From: Cognatishimia sp. SS12
GTDB lineage: Bacteria > Pseudomonadota > Alphaproteobacteria > Rhodobacterales > Rhodobacteraceae
Direction: 5' to 3'
Length of the DNA stretch: 64,000 bases
Assembly (NCBI RefSeq): GCF_028369055.1
Contig: NZ_JAQNCZ010000005.1
Span: 1-64,000 of the forward strand
Shown here: in pieces, positions 16,389 to 24,901 of the stretch
How the letters are laid out: every line of letters starts with the position of its first letter
Position numbering within the stretch: position 1 is the first letter of the stretch
Translations under genes and position numbers: made by a program
Notes under the pieces: model-generated
The model's database searches: none
What the model saw: only the letters and a program-made list of their open reading frames with translations
Told to the model about the DNA's origin: nothing

Positions 16389-16525
16389 GCTTTCTGTCCT
16401 TACAAGATGCGTTGCGCATTGGAGTGACATGCAGCGAGTGCAAGGTTGATCGTCACGATCAAGCTTCAACTCTGTGTCGGTCAGCTTCTTGGCCGAACTA
16501 CACATCGGCCATGCTCAACTCGAGA

Positions 16526-16558
16526 TGTGGAGCAACTTGTGTAGCAAGTTGTGTAGCA
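16526..16558. repeat. Candidate integrase arm-binding repeats, right end
   Basis: TGTGGAGCA (16526-16534) and two copies of TTGTGTAGCA (16537-16546 and 16549-16558), 12 bases apart. Both words recur inside the left end (1113-1134). They lie about 90 bases from attR in an otherwise non-coding 259-base stretch (16389-16647). Arm-type integrase binding or excision control is the likely role. Confidence 0.5.
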
Positions 16559-16647
16559 AACTCGGATAAAAGCTTTCTGCAAAGCGGCTGCAAGCGGGTT
16601 TTATTGCAGCAATAACAACAAGTTGCGAGCTTCAATCTCTTAGAGAG

Positions 16648-16674
16648 ATGGTGCCCGGGGGCGGAATCGAACCA
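16648..16674. repeat. attR: 27-bp repeat within the tRNA-Phe 3' end
   Basis: Identical to 1014-1040. It covers the encoded CCA, discriminator, 3' acceptor strand and most of the T-arm of the intact tRNA-Phe gene on the minus strand. Insertion therefore keeps the tRNA functional. Confidence 0.9.
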
Positions 16675-16723
16675 CCGACACGAGGATTTTCAATCCACTG
16701 CTCTACCCCTGAGCTACCCGGGC
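16649..16723 (-). tRNA. tRNA-Phe(GAA)
   Basis: Cloverleaf read on the minus strand: acceptor GCCCGGG / CCCGGGC, D-arm GCTC...GAGC, anticodon loop TTGAAAA (anticodon GAA), T-arm GGTGG TTCGATT CCGCC, discriminator A and encoded CCA (16649-16651). One U-U mismatch is present in the anticodon stem (second pair). Its 3' end is the integration target of the element to the left. Confidence 0.97.
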
Positions 16724-16801
16724 ACGGGAGAGTGATCAATCACTCGGGTTGCGGCGTTCTATGTCAGGCTGGGGATGGTGTCCAGAGCCAAAAACAAAAA
16801 A

Positions 16802-16984
16802 TCACTGCAAGGGGATATCTTTTTTTATCGCCCCTTCAAATGCCTCTTCCAGACCGTCTTGGTCAGCGGTCGGCACGGCGTATTCCTCGCCAAACCACTT
16901 GCCAAGGTCGATGTCTGCGCAGCGTTTTGAACAGAAGGGACGGTAGTGTTTTTCCGCCGGTTTTTTGCAGATCGGGCAGCTCAT
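16802..16984 (-). CDS. yacG: DNA gyrase inhibitor YacG-type zinc protein
   Basis: 60 residues with a four-Cys zinc site: CPIC near the start and [14 protein letters not shown]. The latter stretch is the hallmark of YacG, which binds GyrB and restrains gyrase. The family is usually 55-70 residues. It overlaps the RNase gene by four bases (ATGA), so it is the last gene of the maf / rng-like / yacG operon. It lies next to tRNA-Phe, a common alphaproteobacterial arrangement. Confidence 0.9.
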   Translation of the reverse strand: MSCPICKKPAEKHYRPFCSKRCADIDLGKWFGEEYAVPTADQDGLEEAFEGAIKKDIPLQ

Positions 16985-18006
16985 GACAGCAGCGTGGCCG
17001 TTGCGATGCGCTCGCGTTTGCGCTGCAATTCATAATGGCCCAGCGGCGTCCAGCCGACCATGACCGTTTCCACAGAATCCGCCCGCAGCGCAGCGCGCAG
17101 ACTGGCTTCAAAAGTACGGCGATCCTTTTTCGGCATCGGGGCCAGATCCAGCGTGATCTGCCCACCCAGCCCGCGCAACCGCAGCTGCTGGGGCAAGGCC
17201 TTGGCGGCGGCGATATTGGCCTGCAGCCCGGCGGCGGGCGAGGTGTCTTTGCCGGTGTTGATATCAACGGCGACCAGCGCGCGGGTCGGCTCCACATACA
17301 TGTGCCCCCCGCCTGGCAATGACAGTTTCGCGCTGCGCAGCGCCTCCAGGGCATCCAGCACGCCGTGGGTTTCAAAGCTGCCCGCCTCTGTCACAACCTC
17401 CGCCGGCGCGGTCCATTCGCGCCAAGCCTGGGTGTGCGGTCCGTCGCCTTCGGTCAGTTTTTCCGCCGGACCATCCGCATCCGCCAGAATGGCCTGCGCC
17501 ATGGCTTGCATCTCGGCGATATCTTCGGCGATCGCGTCCGGGTCCGCGTCAGCGCAGGCAGAACGCAGGATCAGGCCATGGCCCGTATCTTCCATCACCT
17601 CATGGGCGATTTCCTTGAGCGAATCGCGCAGATCATCGTCGCGGATGCTGCGGCTGACGTTCAGCCCCGGTGCATCCGGGGTTACAATCGCATAGCGGCT
17701 TTTGAACAGGAGCTTTTGCGTCACCGGGATCGCCTTGCCGTCTTCGGCATAGCCTGTCACCTGCACAAGCAGCGGCTGCCCGGGGGCCAGGCCTTTGACC
17801 TGGCGCAAAAATACATTGCCATCGGGCGTCGAAAGAAACATGCCGCCCTGCCCCTTCACCGGGCGATCGGCAATGGCGCGATAGATCGTGCCCGGGCGCG
17901 GGGCATCCTCCTGATCAATGAGGACATCTGACAGCACCCCATCCACCATCAAGGCCGCGGCTTCGCGCCCGTTGAGATGATCGAGGATGATTTGACGACC
18001 TTTCAT
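16981..18006 (-). CDS. Ribonuclease E/G family protein, short form
   Basis: 341 residues. Related to the catalytic part of RNase E/G, which cuts single-stranded RNA in processing and decay. [13 protein letters not shown] matches the metal-binding VD-x-N-x-G block and [11 protein letters not shown] the second Asp block. RNase G is about 490 residues, so this is a short version lacking the C-terminal Zn-link region. It overlaps maf at its start (18003-18006) and yacG at its end. Confidence 0.8.
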   Translation of the reverse strand: MKGRQIILDHLNGREAAALMVDGVLSDVLIDQEDAPRPGTIYRAIADRPVKGQGGMFLSTPDGNVFLRQVKGLAPGQPLLVQVTGYAEDGKAIPVTQKLLFKSRYAIVTPDAPGLNVSRSIRDDDLRDSLKEIAHEVMEDTGHGLILRSACADADPDAIAEDIAEMQAMAQAILADADGPAEKLTEGDGPHTQAWREWTAPAEVVTEAGSFETHGVLDALEALRSAKLSLPGGGHMYVEPTRALVAVDINTGKDTSPAAGLQANIAAAKALPQQLRLRGLGGQITLDLAPMPKKDRRTFEASLRAALRADSVETVMVGWTPLGHYELQRKRERIATATLLS

Positions 18007-18581
18007 GGGCGCTCCTTATACAGTGGATAGCCCGCTGCCGTCAGCAGCGCGGCGGTTTCGGCCAAAGGAAGCCCGACAATACCGGTGAACGATCCGCTGA
18101 TCCACGGAATAAACGCCCCAGCAGGCCCCTGAATGGCATAGCCACCCGCTTTGCCCTGCCAATCATTGCTGGCCAGATAGGCGTTCAGCTCGTCATCAGA
18201 CAGGCGCTTCATCTTGGCTTGGCTGACAACATCGCGCTGCCAGAGTTGATCGCCCCGGCGCAGGGCAACCGACGTGATGATGCGATGGCGACGTCCGCCC
18301 AGCGCCGTCAGAAACGCAGCTGCTTCGCCGGCGTCCGCCGGCTTGCCCATAATGCGACGGCCCAGCGCCACGGTGGTGTCCGCGCAGAGTACAATGTCAT
18401 CCACCTCCGCGACAACAGCGGCGGATTTTTCGCGGGCAATGCGCGCGCAATAGGGGCGCGGCAATTCACCCGGGCGCGGGGTTTCATCAATATCGGGGGG
18501 GCGGATGTCATCCGCAGTGACGCCAATCTGCGCCAAAAGTTCGCGACGGCGCGGGCTGCCTGACCCGAGGATTAACTTCAT
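18003..18581 (-). CDS. maf: Maf-family nucleoside triphosphate pyrophosphatase
   Basis: 192 residues. It opens [20 protein letters not shown], the S-x-S-x-R-R nucleotide-binding motif of Maf, and contains [18 protein letters not shown] (conserved DTT-V and G-K-P). Maf proteins hydrolyse non-canonical or methylated NTPs and keep them out of nucleic acids. The normal length is 190-200. It is preceded by infA and translationally coupled to the rng-like gene. Confidence 0.9.
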   Translation of the reverse strand: MKLILGSGSPRRRELLAQIGVTADDIRPPDIDETPRPGELPRPYCARIAREKSAAVVAEVDDIVLCADTTVALGRRIMGKPADAGEAAAFLTALGGRRHRIITSVALRRGDQLWQRDVVSQAKMKRLSDDELNAYLASNDWQGKAGGYAIQGPAGAFIPWISGSFTGIVGLPLAETAALLTAAGYPLYKERP

Positions 18582-18619
18582 ATCACCGGACCTATGTAAC
18601 AGCCGCGCCGACGGGGCGC

Positions 18620-18838
18620 TTATTTAAAGCGATAGTTGATCCGACCCTTGGTCAGATCATAGGGGGTCATTTCCACCTGAACCTTGTCACCTGCAAGGAC
18701 GCGAATGCGGTTTTTACGCATTTTACCTGCCGTATGTGCGATGATCTCATGGCCGTTTTCCAGCTCGACCCGAAACGTCGCATTTGGCAGGAGTTCCTTA
18801 ACGACACCGGGAAATTCGAGCAGTTCTTCCTTAGCCAT
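18620..18838 (-). CDS. infA: Translation initiation factor IF-1
   Basis: 72 residues from ATG 18838: [20 protein letters not shown], ending ITYRFK-like KGRINYRFK, the complete S1-like OB fold of IF-1. The upstream in-frame ATG 18859 would add seven residues not found in the family. GGAGAGACC precedes ATG 18838. IF-1 binds the ribosomal A site during initiation. Confidence 0.97.
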   Translation of the reverse strand: MAKEELLEFPGVVKELLPNATFRVELENGHEIIAHTAGKMRKNRIRVLAGDKVQVEMTPYDLTKGRINYRFK

Positions 18839-19049
18839 GGTCTCTCCTATATGTGGCACCCGCGCATTACGGGCGGCCCCTTAAATGGGGGCATATGCGC
18901 TGATTTACAAGGGCTTTCTGCCCAATCACACGATTTGTGAGGGCGGGCGGGCGTTTCACCCCGCGTTTTGTGCAAATCTGCTCAAGGCGCAGGGCGCGCG
19001 GCCCTCGTCAGCACAGGATAATGGTAGCACAAATTCGAAATCTTTCCAG

Positions 19050-19790
19050 TCAGGGGCGTTCATGCGCCACAAGCGCGCGTGCAAGCCGGGCATAATCCTG
19101 CGCTTCTGCTTGATTACCCCGATCGGCCTCGACCTTGGCTGCCGCCAGATAAAGCGGCGCTTTTTGTGCCTGCGGCGTATCCTCCTCAAGCGCTTGACGG
19201 ATTTGCGCGGCAATCTTGGGGTGCTGCGCCATGTCATTCTGCGCGGCAAAATCCGCCAAAGCCTCATGCGGGTTGCGCGCCGGCGTCAAAGTCACAGGCA
19301 CATGGCACAGATCCCACAAGGCGCGCATCCCTGTGTCGGCTGGCCAGCGGGTCAAGGCCCGCTTCAGCAAGCGGGCCGCGTCGGCCCTGCGTGCCGCCAG
19401 CATCAGCGCGCGCGCATGGGCCCGCTGCGGGCCACGCTCTTTAGGAAAGCGCTGCGCCAATGTGGCCCAAATGCTGCAAGCCTCATCCGTCAGGCCAGAT
19501 CGCGACAGCGCTGCCGCCAGCAGCTCCAGCGTCGCGCGGTCATCCCCCATGCTGTGCAACAGCCCCGCCAAACGCTGAACGCAGCGCCGCGCCTGACCGG
19601 CCGCCAACAACGCGCGCGCATGAATCATCTGATGCGCCGCCGACAGGTGCGCGCCTTCGTTGATGGCCCTGTCATAGGCGGCCACAGCACGATGGCACTG
19701 GCCGCGCTGCCAATGCCGCTGCGCGATTTCGCGGTGATCATGCGGCGGGCTTTGGATCTCGTGAAATCCACAATGTTTCTGATCGGTCAT
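19050..19790 (-). CDS. TPR-like helical repeat protein
   Basis: 246 residues from ATG 19790, which has GAGGGG five bases ahead. A longer TTG-started form to 19838 is possible but has no such site. Repeated helix pairs with Ala at TPR positions are seen: AQRHWQRGQCHRAVAAYDRA, then ARALLAAGQARRCVQRL, then ARALMLAARRADAARLLKRA and EAQDYARLARAL. Probably a protein-protein interaction scaffold in the cytoplasm. Partner and role are unknown. It sits between infA and the phosphatase on the same strand. Confidence 0.7.
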   Translation of the reverse strand: MTDQKHCGFHEIQSPPHDHREIAQRHWQRGQCHRAVAAYDRAINEGAHLSAAHQMIHARALLAAGQARRCVQRLAGLLHSMGDDRATLELLAAALSRSGLTDEACSIWATLAQRFPKERGPQRAHARALMLAARRADAARLLKRALTRWPADTGMRALWDLCHVPVTLTPARNPHEALADFAAQNDMAQHPKIAAQIRQALEEDTPQAQKAPLYLAAAKVEADRGNQAEAQDYARLARALVAHERP

Positions 19791-19846
19791 ACGGCCCCTC
19801 TGCGCTATTGCAAGGCGCAACTTGTCAGCAAATGACAAAGAAACCG

Positions 19847-20308
19847 TTAGCTGCTGCGCTCTCGTGATCCCCAGTTTTCACGCAGCTTTTGCAAGATTTC
19901 GTCGCGAGATTGACGATAGGCAATCAGCTTTGCATCGCGGGTCTCGCCCTTGGCCGAAGGGTCAGATATTGGCCAGAACTGTACCTCCAAATGATAACAT
20001 TTGGTCAGCTCTTGCGCCTTGGCGTGACTTGCCGGGGTGAGCGCCACGATCAAGTCAAAGCTCGAGAGCTGATCGCCCCATTGCTCCATTTCCTCAAACG
20101 ACCGCGAGCGGTGGCGCGACAGCTCCACATCAATTTCGGCACAAACGGCAATGGCAAATCCGTCGATTTCCAGGTCGTTCTGCAACCCCGCCGACTGCAC
20201 ATAGGTATCGGCGCCAAAGAGCTGTTTCATGATCCCTTCGGCCATGGGCGAGCGCACGGCGTTATGATCACAGCAGAACAAAATGGATTGTGGGAGCGGC
20301 TTTGGCAT
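19847..20308 (-). CDS. Low-molecular-weight protein-tyrosine-phosphatase-like protein
   Basis: 153 residues from ATG 20308, three bases after the stop of the UPF0262 gene. The N-terminal ILFCCDHNAVRSPMAEG holds the C-x5-R-S phosphate loop (the nucleophile is the second Cys). FDLIVALTPASHAKA and FWPISDPSA near the end match the acid-Asp region (D-P) of LMW phosphatases. Such proteins sit beside UPF0262 and hisD in alphaproteobacteria. The true substrate is unknown; arsenate reductase activity is possible but not indicated. Confidence 0.85.
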   Translation of the reverse strand: MPKPLPQSILFCCDHNAVRSPMAEGIMKQLFGADTYVQSAGLQNDLEIDGFAIAVCAEIDVELSRHRSRSFEEMEQWGDQLSSFDLIVALTPASHAKAQELTKCYHLEVQFWPISDPSAKGETRDAKLIAYRQSRDEILQKLRENWGSRERSS

Positions 20309-20310
20309 CC

Positions 20311-20790
20311 TCAGCCCCCAAAATGCAAAACACAAATGAGCGTGAACAGGCGGCGCGCCGTATCGTTGTCGATCTCGGCCTTGTCCTCCAGCCGCTCTGT
20401 CAGGATGCGCGCACCTTCGTTGTGAATGCCACGCCGTGCCATATCGATGGTTTCGATCTGGCTGGGGGGCATGGATTTCACCGCGTCAAAATAGCTTTCG
20501 CAGATCTGCCAGTAATCTTTTACAACCTGGCGAAAGGGCGACAAAGACAGGTGAAATTCCGCGGCCTTGTCGCCGGCATCCGTGGCCAGATCGAACACAA
20601 GGCGCTTGTCTCGGATGGCCAGCTCCAACTGATATGGGCCCTCGGGCACAGCGCGATCAGCGCGCTGGGGCAGCGCAAAACTGTTGTTTTCAATCAAATC
20701 GAACATCGCAACGCGCCGCTCCTGCGCGATTTCGGGCGTGGGCGGTGGCAGGTTGCGGTCATCCAGTTCGATGCGGCTGATGCGGCTCAT
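20311..20790 (-). CDS. UPF0262 family protein
   Basis: 159 residues, uncharacterised family restricted largely to alphaproteobacteria. Recognisable stretches are FALPQRADRAVPEGPYQLEL and SPFRQVVKDYWQICESYFDAV, then QIETIDMARRGIHNEGARIL. No enzyme motif or membrane segment. It is normally next to hisD and the LMW phosphatase; here hisD is separated by two plus-strand genes. Confidence 0.9.
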   Translation of the reverse strand: MSRISRIELDDRNLPPPTPEIAQERRVAMFDLIENNSFALPQRADRAVPEGPYQLELAIRDKRLVFDLATDAGDKAAEFHLSLSPFRQVVKDYWQICESYFDAVKSMPPSQIETIDMARRGIHNEGARILTERLEDKAEIDNDTARRLFTLICVLHFGG

Positions 20791-20933
20791 GGGGCATACC
20801 TTGATAGGGCGGATGGTTCAGACGTACCCCATGCCGAGGGGGCAAGCAATGCGGCAGCGCGCCATACGTAGAACTGCGGTGCGCGGTTGGCAGCGGGCTG
20901 CTTTTGCGTCACAAATCCTGAATAGGAGGCCCC

Positions 20934-21692
20934 ATGGCAGATTATGGTATCTTTTCGCTTTCAGGGCAGCGCGCGCTGATCACCGGCAGCAGCAGCGGGC
21001 TGGGATTTGCGATTGCGCGACTCTTGGCAGAGGCCGGCGCAGAAGTCTGGATCAACGGCCGCGATGCCGCTGCTGTGGCCAAAGCCGTGCGCAGCATCGG
21101 AGAACTGGCCCATCCCGCCGTATTTGACGTGGCCGATCTCAGCGCCGCCAGCGCCACCTTAGAAGAGATCGCCAATGCAGGCGGGCTGGATATCTTGGTC
21201 AATAACGTCGGCATGCGCGACCGGCGCAGCCTGCAAGAATTTTCCCACGCCGATGTGCGCAAGATGATGGAGGTTGATCTGATCGCCCCCTTCATGCTGG
21301 CCCAGGCCGCCGCCGCGCAGATGACCGCGCGGGGCTATGGGCGCATCGTGAATATTTCCTCAATCGCAGGCCTCATCGCCCAGCCCAATGACGCCGCCTA
21401 TACCACCGCCAAGGCCGGCATCAACGGCATGACCAAGGCGCTGGCCGCCGAGCTGGGCCCGCAGGGCGTGAGTGTGAACGCCGTCGCCCCCGGTTTTTTC
21501 AAAACCGCCCCCAATGCCAAAGCCGCCCAAGACCCCGCGCTGGCCGCGCGGCTGAAAGCCGCCTCCTCGGTCGGGCGCTGGGGCACCCCCGACGAGCTGG
21601 CCCCCGCCGTCCTCTTCTTCGCCTCCCCCGCAGCGTCCTTTGTGACCGGTCAAATACTGGCGGTAGACGGCGGATACGAGGCGCATTTTTAG
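20934..21692 (+). CDS. SDR family oxidoreductase
   Basis: 252 residues of classical short-chain dehydrogenase. TGSSSGLGFAIA is the TGxxxGxG NAD(P) loop, NNVGM the NAG-like block, and catalytic Ser appears in NISSIAG with Y-x-x-x-K in AYTTAKAG. The C-terminus SFVTGQILAVDGGYEAHF is typical of the gluconate 5-dehydrogenase/3-oxoacyl reductase branch. The substrate cannot be read from sequence. AGGAGG precedes the ATG. It is a lone plus-strand gene between UPF0262 and hisD. Confidence 0.9.
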   Translation: MADYGIFSLSGQRALITGSSSGLGFAIARLLAEAGAEVWINGRDAAAVAKAVRSIGELAHPAVFDVADLSAASATLEEIANAGGLDILVNNVGMRDRRSLQEFSHADVRKMMEVDLIAPFMLAQAAAAQMTARGYGRIVNISSIAGLIAQPNDAAYTTAKAGINGMTKALAAELGPQGVSVNAVAPGFFKTAPNAKAAQDPALAARLKAASSVGRWGTPDELAPAVLFFASPAASFVTGQILAVDGGYEAHF

Positions 21693-21896
21693 AGGGCGGC
21701 TTTAGAGCGTTCGCCGCAGCGCTGCGAATGGCAGGAAGGAGGCCAACGTGCCTGATGCTGCGCGCTTATTAAACGACGGCTATGATAGCAAAGGCATGAA
21801 GTGGGGAAGTGCCAACGTATAGAAGGAAGCTGACATACCCGCCTTCCTCGCCTATCGTTTGTTCAATGACCTTCTTTTGGACACCACAAACGGACC

Positions 21897-22424
21897 ATGA
21901 AAAGTATCAGCATTGAAACTTGCGAAAAACTGCCAGCAAAGGACGAACTGAACGGCATTTTGTCGCAGTATTATGAGCTAATTGTACAGCGCATGCGGGC
22001 CATCGGGTTCGACATTGATCTTGCGGCACCGAAAAGCGCACTCGCTGAATTTTGGGCAAACTCGGATGACTACTTGCCTCCAAAGGGATGCTTGGTCATT
22101 GCCCGCTCTCCGGAGGGCGAGATCGTCGGCTGTGGTATGATGAAGTGTCTGGGGCCAGATACCGGGGAACTCAAAAGGGTTTTTGTCACTGAGAAAGCCA
22201 GAGGTACGGGGACTGGACGCGCGTCGATCGAGGCGCGGGAAAATGTGGCCCGGAAAATGGGTCTCAAACGGCTGATCGCGGATACGCTCACTCCGAATGT
22301 GGAAATGAGAGACCTCTACCCAAAGCTTGGCTTTGTGGAGTTGGACGCACCGATAGAAACGACAACATATAAAGACCAACCGATGTTGCGGCCGCATCTG
22401 CACTATTTTGCCAAAGACATTTGA
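21897..22424 (+). CDS. GNAT-family acetyltransferase
   Basis: 175 residues with the acetyl-CoA loop RGTGTGRASIEARENVARKM preceded by LKRVFVTEKA, the core of a GNAT fold. IVGCGMMK and the hydrophobic strand in LIADTL support it. The target (small molecule or protein) is unknown. It is a plus-strand single gene in a region whose neighbours run the other way; the ~200 bases before it hold nothing I recognise. Confidence 0.8.
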   Translation: MKSISIETCEKLPAKDELNGILSQYYELIVQRMRAIGFDIDLAAPKSALAEFWANSDDYLPPKGCLVIARSPEGEIVGCGMMKCLGPDTGELKRVFVTEKARGTGTGRASIEARENVARKMGLKRLIADTLTPNVEMRDLYPKLGFVELDAPIETTTYKDQPMLRPHLHYFAKDI

Positions 22425-22584
22425 GACGTCCTCAGCGGCGGCGCTCCTTGCCCCGGGCTTCCGATAAGACCTGCCGTAAGCAGCCGTTGGCGCATCCGCA
22501 GCGAAAGCCCGGTTTGTCCCGCACAACCGACATAAGCGCACGCTTTCAGAGAGCCCAGCTCTCACCATCCCCACGGCGCAGAGA

Positions 22585-23892
22585 TTAGGCGCCCTCGTTC
22601 AGGGACTTTAGCCGCGCTGTGACAGACAGGCCGTGCGCTTCTAGGCTTTCGCTTTGGGCCAGCGTTTCGGCTGCTGGGCCGATGGCGCGCAGGCTGGCGA
22701 GGGACATTTTGGACAATGTGGTGCGTTTGACGAAATCCATCACCGACAGGCCAGAGCTAAACCGGGCCGAGCGTGCGGTGGGCAAGACGTGGTTGGGCCC
22801 GCCGACGTAATCGCCAATGGCTTCGGGGGTATATTGTCCTAAGAAAATCGCCCCGGCGTGGGTGATTTTTTCAGACAGGGCATCTGGATCCGCCACGCAG
22901 AGTTCCAGGTGTTCTGGCGCGATCCGGTCAGACAATGCGGCGGCTTCATCCAGATCTTTGACCGTGATCACAGCCCCAAAATCACGCCAGCTGGCCCCGG
23001 CGATTTTGCGGCGTTCCAGCGTTTCAAGCCGCTTGTCCACAGCCGCCGCAACCGCGCGGCCAAAATCCGCATCAACGGTGATCAGCAAAGACTGCGCGCT
23101 TTCGTCATGTTCAGCCTGGCTCAGCAGATCCAGCGCGATCCAATCAGGAGTGTTGTCTTTATCGGCAATCACCAGAATCTCCGACGGACCGGCGATCATA
23201 TCGATGCCAACCTTGCCAAAGACACGGCGCTTTGCGGCGGCGACAAAGGCATTGCCCGGGCCGGTGATTTTATCAACCGGCGCGATGGTTTGCGTGCCAT
23301 AGGCCAGCGCGGCCACAGCTTGCGCCCCGCCGATACGGTAGACTTCGTCAACCCCGGCCAGTTTCGCCGCGAACAGCACCAAAGGATTGACGATGCCATC
23401 TGGCGTGGGCACCACAATCGCCAAACGCCCCACCCCGGCGACCTTGGCAGGAATCGCGTTCATCAAGACCGACGACGGGTAGCTGGCCAAGCCGCCCGGC
23501 ACATAAAGCCCCGCCGCAGACACCGGCGTCCAGCGCCAGCCAAGGGTGGCCCCGCTGTCATCTGTCCAGCTGTGATCTTGGGGCAGTTGTTTTTCGTGAT
23601 AGGCGCGGATGCGCGCGGCGGCGAGTTCCAGCGCGGCGCGATCCGCCTCGGACACGTCAGCGCAATAGCGATCAATCTCGGCCTCGGAGAACCGCATGCT
23701 GTCTGGCGTCAAGGACAGCCGGTCAAATTTTTCCGTCAGCTCCAATACCGCCGCGTCGCCGCGCGCGCGCACATCGGCGATGATATCAGCCACAATTGCG
23801 TCAACATCCGGGCTGTCTTCGCGCTTTGCGCCAAGCAATGCGGTAAACCGGGTCTCAAAATCCGTATCAGAGGTATTTAGAAACTGTGGCAT
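22585..23892 (-). CDS. hisD: Histidinol dehydrogenase
   Basis: 435 residues from ATG 23892 (MPQFLNTSDTDFE); the longer frame adds 16 atypical residues. Catalyses the last two steps of histidine synthesis with NAD and zinc. Family signatures are GPSEILVIADKDN, LSQAEHDESAQSLLIT (zinc-binding His), IAPEHLEL and a GPNHVLPT stretch near the C-terminus. It is the distal gene of a murA / DUF2948 / GNAT / hisD run on the minus strand. Confidence 0.97.
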   Translation of the reverse strand: MPQFLNTSDTDFETRFTALLGAKREDSPDVDAIVADIIADVRARGDAAVLELTEKFDRLSLTPDSMRFSEAEIDRYCADVSEADRAALELAAARIRAYHEKQLPQDHSWTDDSGATLGWRWTPVSAAGLYVPGGLASYPSSVLMNAIPAKVAGVGRLAIVVPTPDGIVNPLVLFAAKLAGVDEVYRIGGAQAVAALAYGTQTIAPVDKITGPGNAFVAAAKRRVFGKVGIDMIAGPSEILVIADKDNTPDWIALDLLSQAEHDESAQSLLITVDADFGRAVAAAVDKRLETLERRKIAGASWRDFGAVITVKDLDEAAALSDRIAPEHLELCVADPDALSEKITHAGAIFLGQYTPEAIGDYVGGPNHVLPTARSARFSSGLSVMDFVKRTTLSKMSLASLRAIGPAAETLAQSESLEAHGLSVTARLKSLNEGA

Positions 23893-23944
23893 CAGGCTCT
23901 CCTTTGCGCTGCTCTTAGCCTTGCTTGCGCCAAGCCTCAAGAGA

Positions 23945-24418
23945 TTAGGCAGGCGGCGGCGCGCAGAGGGTCTTTGTCATCGGTTGCCCGTCGGTGGAAT
24001 AGCAGGCGACGCGCGCGCCACTGATCTGCCAGCCGCGCCGTTCGTAAAACCCCTGCGCGGTTCTTGAGCTGACCAGCTGCGCTTCGGTGCATCCGAGCGC
24101 GACAAGCTCCCGCTCCATCGCTTTCAAAAGGGCCGCGCTGTGCCCCTGCCCCTGCGCGCCCGGGGCGACGTAGAGCAGAAGAATTTCGCCATTGCGGCGA
24201 TAGGCCCCCACCGCGCAGAGCGCGTGATCTTGCTCGGACACCCGCAGCTCTGTGCCCGTTGCCATCCAGCTGCGCACGTCCGAGGCGCACTTGCCACGGG
24301 TCCAATGCGCCAGATGGGCAGGGTCATTCTGGTGATCTGCGCTGCAAAGCTCGGTGATGGACGCGATCAGCAAGCGACTGATCGCCTCGGCATCCTCTGG
24401 CGCTGCGGCGCGGATCAT
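23945..24418 (-). CDS. GNAT-family acetyltransferase
   Basis: 157 residues with the motif YVAPGAQGQGHSAALLKAME (Q-x-x-G-x-G/A acetyl-CoA loop) and VSSRTAQGFYERRGW, the usual GNAT C-terminal strand. It starts three bases after the stop of the DUF2948 gene and ends 52 bases before hisD begins, so it is likely co-transcribed with them. The acetylated target is unknown. Confidence 0.8.
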   Translation of the reverse strand: MIRAAAPEDAEAISRLLIASITELCSADHQNDPAHLAHWTRGKCASDVRSWMATGTELRVSEQDHALCAVGAYRRNGEILLLYVAPGAQGQGHSAALLKAMERELVALGCTEAQLVSSRTAQGFYERRGWQISGARVACYSTDGQPMTKTLCAPPPA

Positions 24419-24421
24419 CGG

Positions 24422-24901
24422 CTAAAGCTTGTGCTGCGGCACCTGCCGCGAGGGGGCCACATAGGGGCGCGTGACATCTTTTAGGGACACTTCCAGCGCC
24501 TCAACATCCAGCCGCAAAGCGCCATCTCCGGCCAGCGTCAGCAGAACGGCCCCAGCGCCGTCTTCGCCCGGCTCAAAACGCACGGACAGCAGCGACAGGA
24601 TCGTATTGGCGTCGCTGCGATCCACGCCTTGGCTGGCGACTTTCAAAACATTTTCAAACAACAGAACAGATTGCACCCGCTCTGCGGCGCGGGCGCGTTT
24701 TGCGGCATTCTCTGCGTCTTCCCAGCGGAAACGGTTGAGCAGAATGGCAAAGCGCTGCTCCTTGCTGCGCCAGGTCATTTCACTGGCCGGAAACACTGCG
24801 TCCTGCGCCAAAGCAGAAATGATCTGCAGATCTTCGCCGTCCAGCGCGCCAATGTTTAGCGGCGCTTCGCGCCCGTCTTCAAACCGTGCGTCTTCACTCA
24901 T
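24422..24901 (-). CDS. DUF2948 family protein
   Basis: 159 residues matching the alphaproteobacterial DUF2948 family found between murA and his[21 protein letters not shown], then [32 protein letters not shown] and [15 protein letters not shown]. No catalytic motif or signal. It overlaps murA by four bases (ATGA), so it is co-expressed with it. Confidence 0.85.
   Translation of the reverse strand: MSEDARFEDGREAPLNIGALDGEDLQIISALAQDAVFPASEMTWRSKEQRFAILLNRFRWEDAENAAKRARAAERVQSVLLFENVLKVASQGVDRSDANTILSLLSVRFEPGEDGAGAVLLTLAGDGALRLDVEALEVSLKDVTRPYVAPSRQVPQHKL

Larger units (their letters stand above)
1014..16674. mobile_element. Integrative mobilizable element inserted at tRNA-Phe
   Basis: A perfect 27-bp direct repeat bounds this stretch (1014-1040 and 16648-16674). 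The right copy is the 3' end of an intact tRNA-Phe gene; the left copy is only a fragment. Inside lie a tyrosine integrase next to the left end, a replication/primase-type gene, a KfrA-like protein, a MobA/MobL relaxase with an oriT-like region, a PemK-like protein, and a C5 methyltransferase/Vsr/restriction endonuclease set. No type IV secretion genes are seen, so transfer would depend on a helper conjugation system. One repeat unit is 15,634 bp. Base composition is visibly lower in GC than the chromosome to the right of 16.7 kb. Confidence 0.9.

Noticed and set aside
22858-23880. Long plus-strand frame antisense to hisD
   Set aside because: High-GC antisense shadow; the minus-strand hisD is unmistakable, and the shadow has no start signal or recognisable domain.
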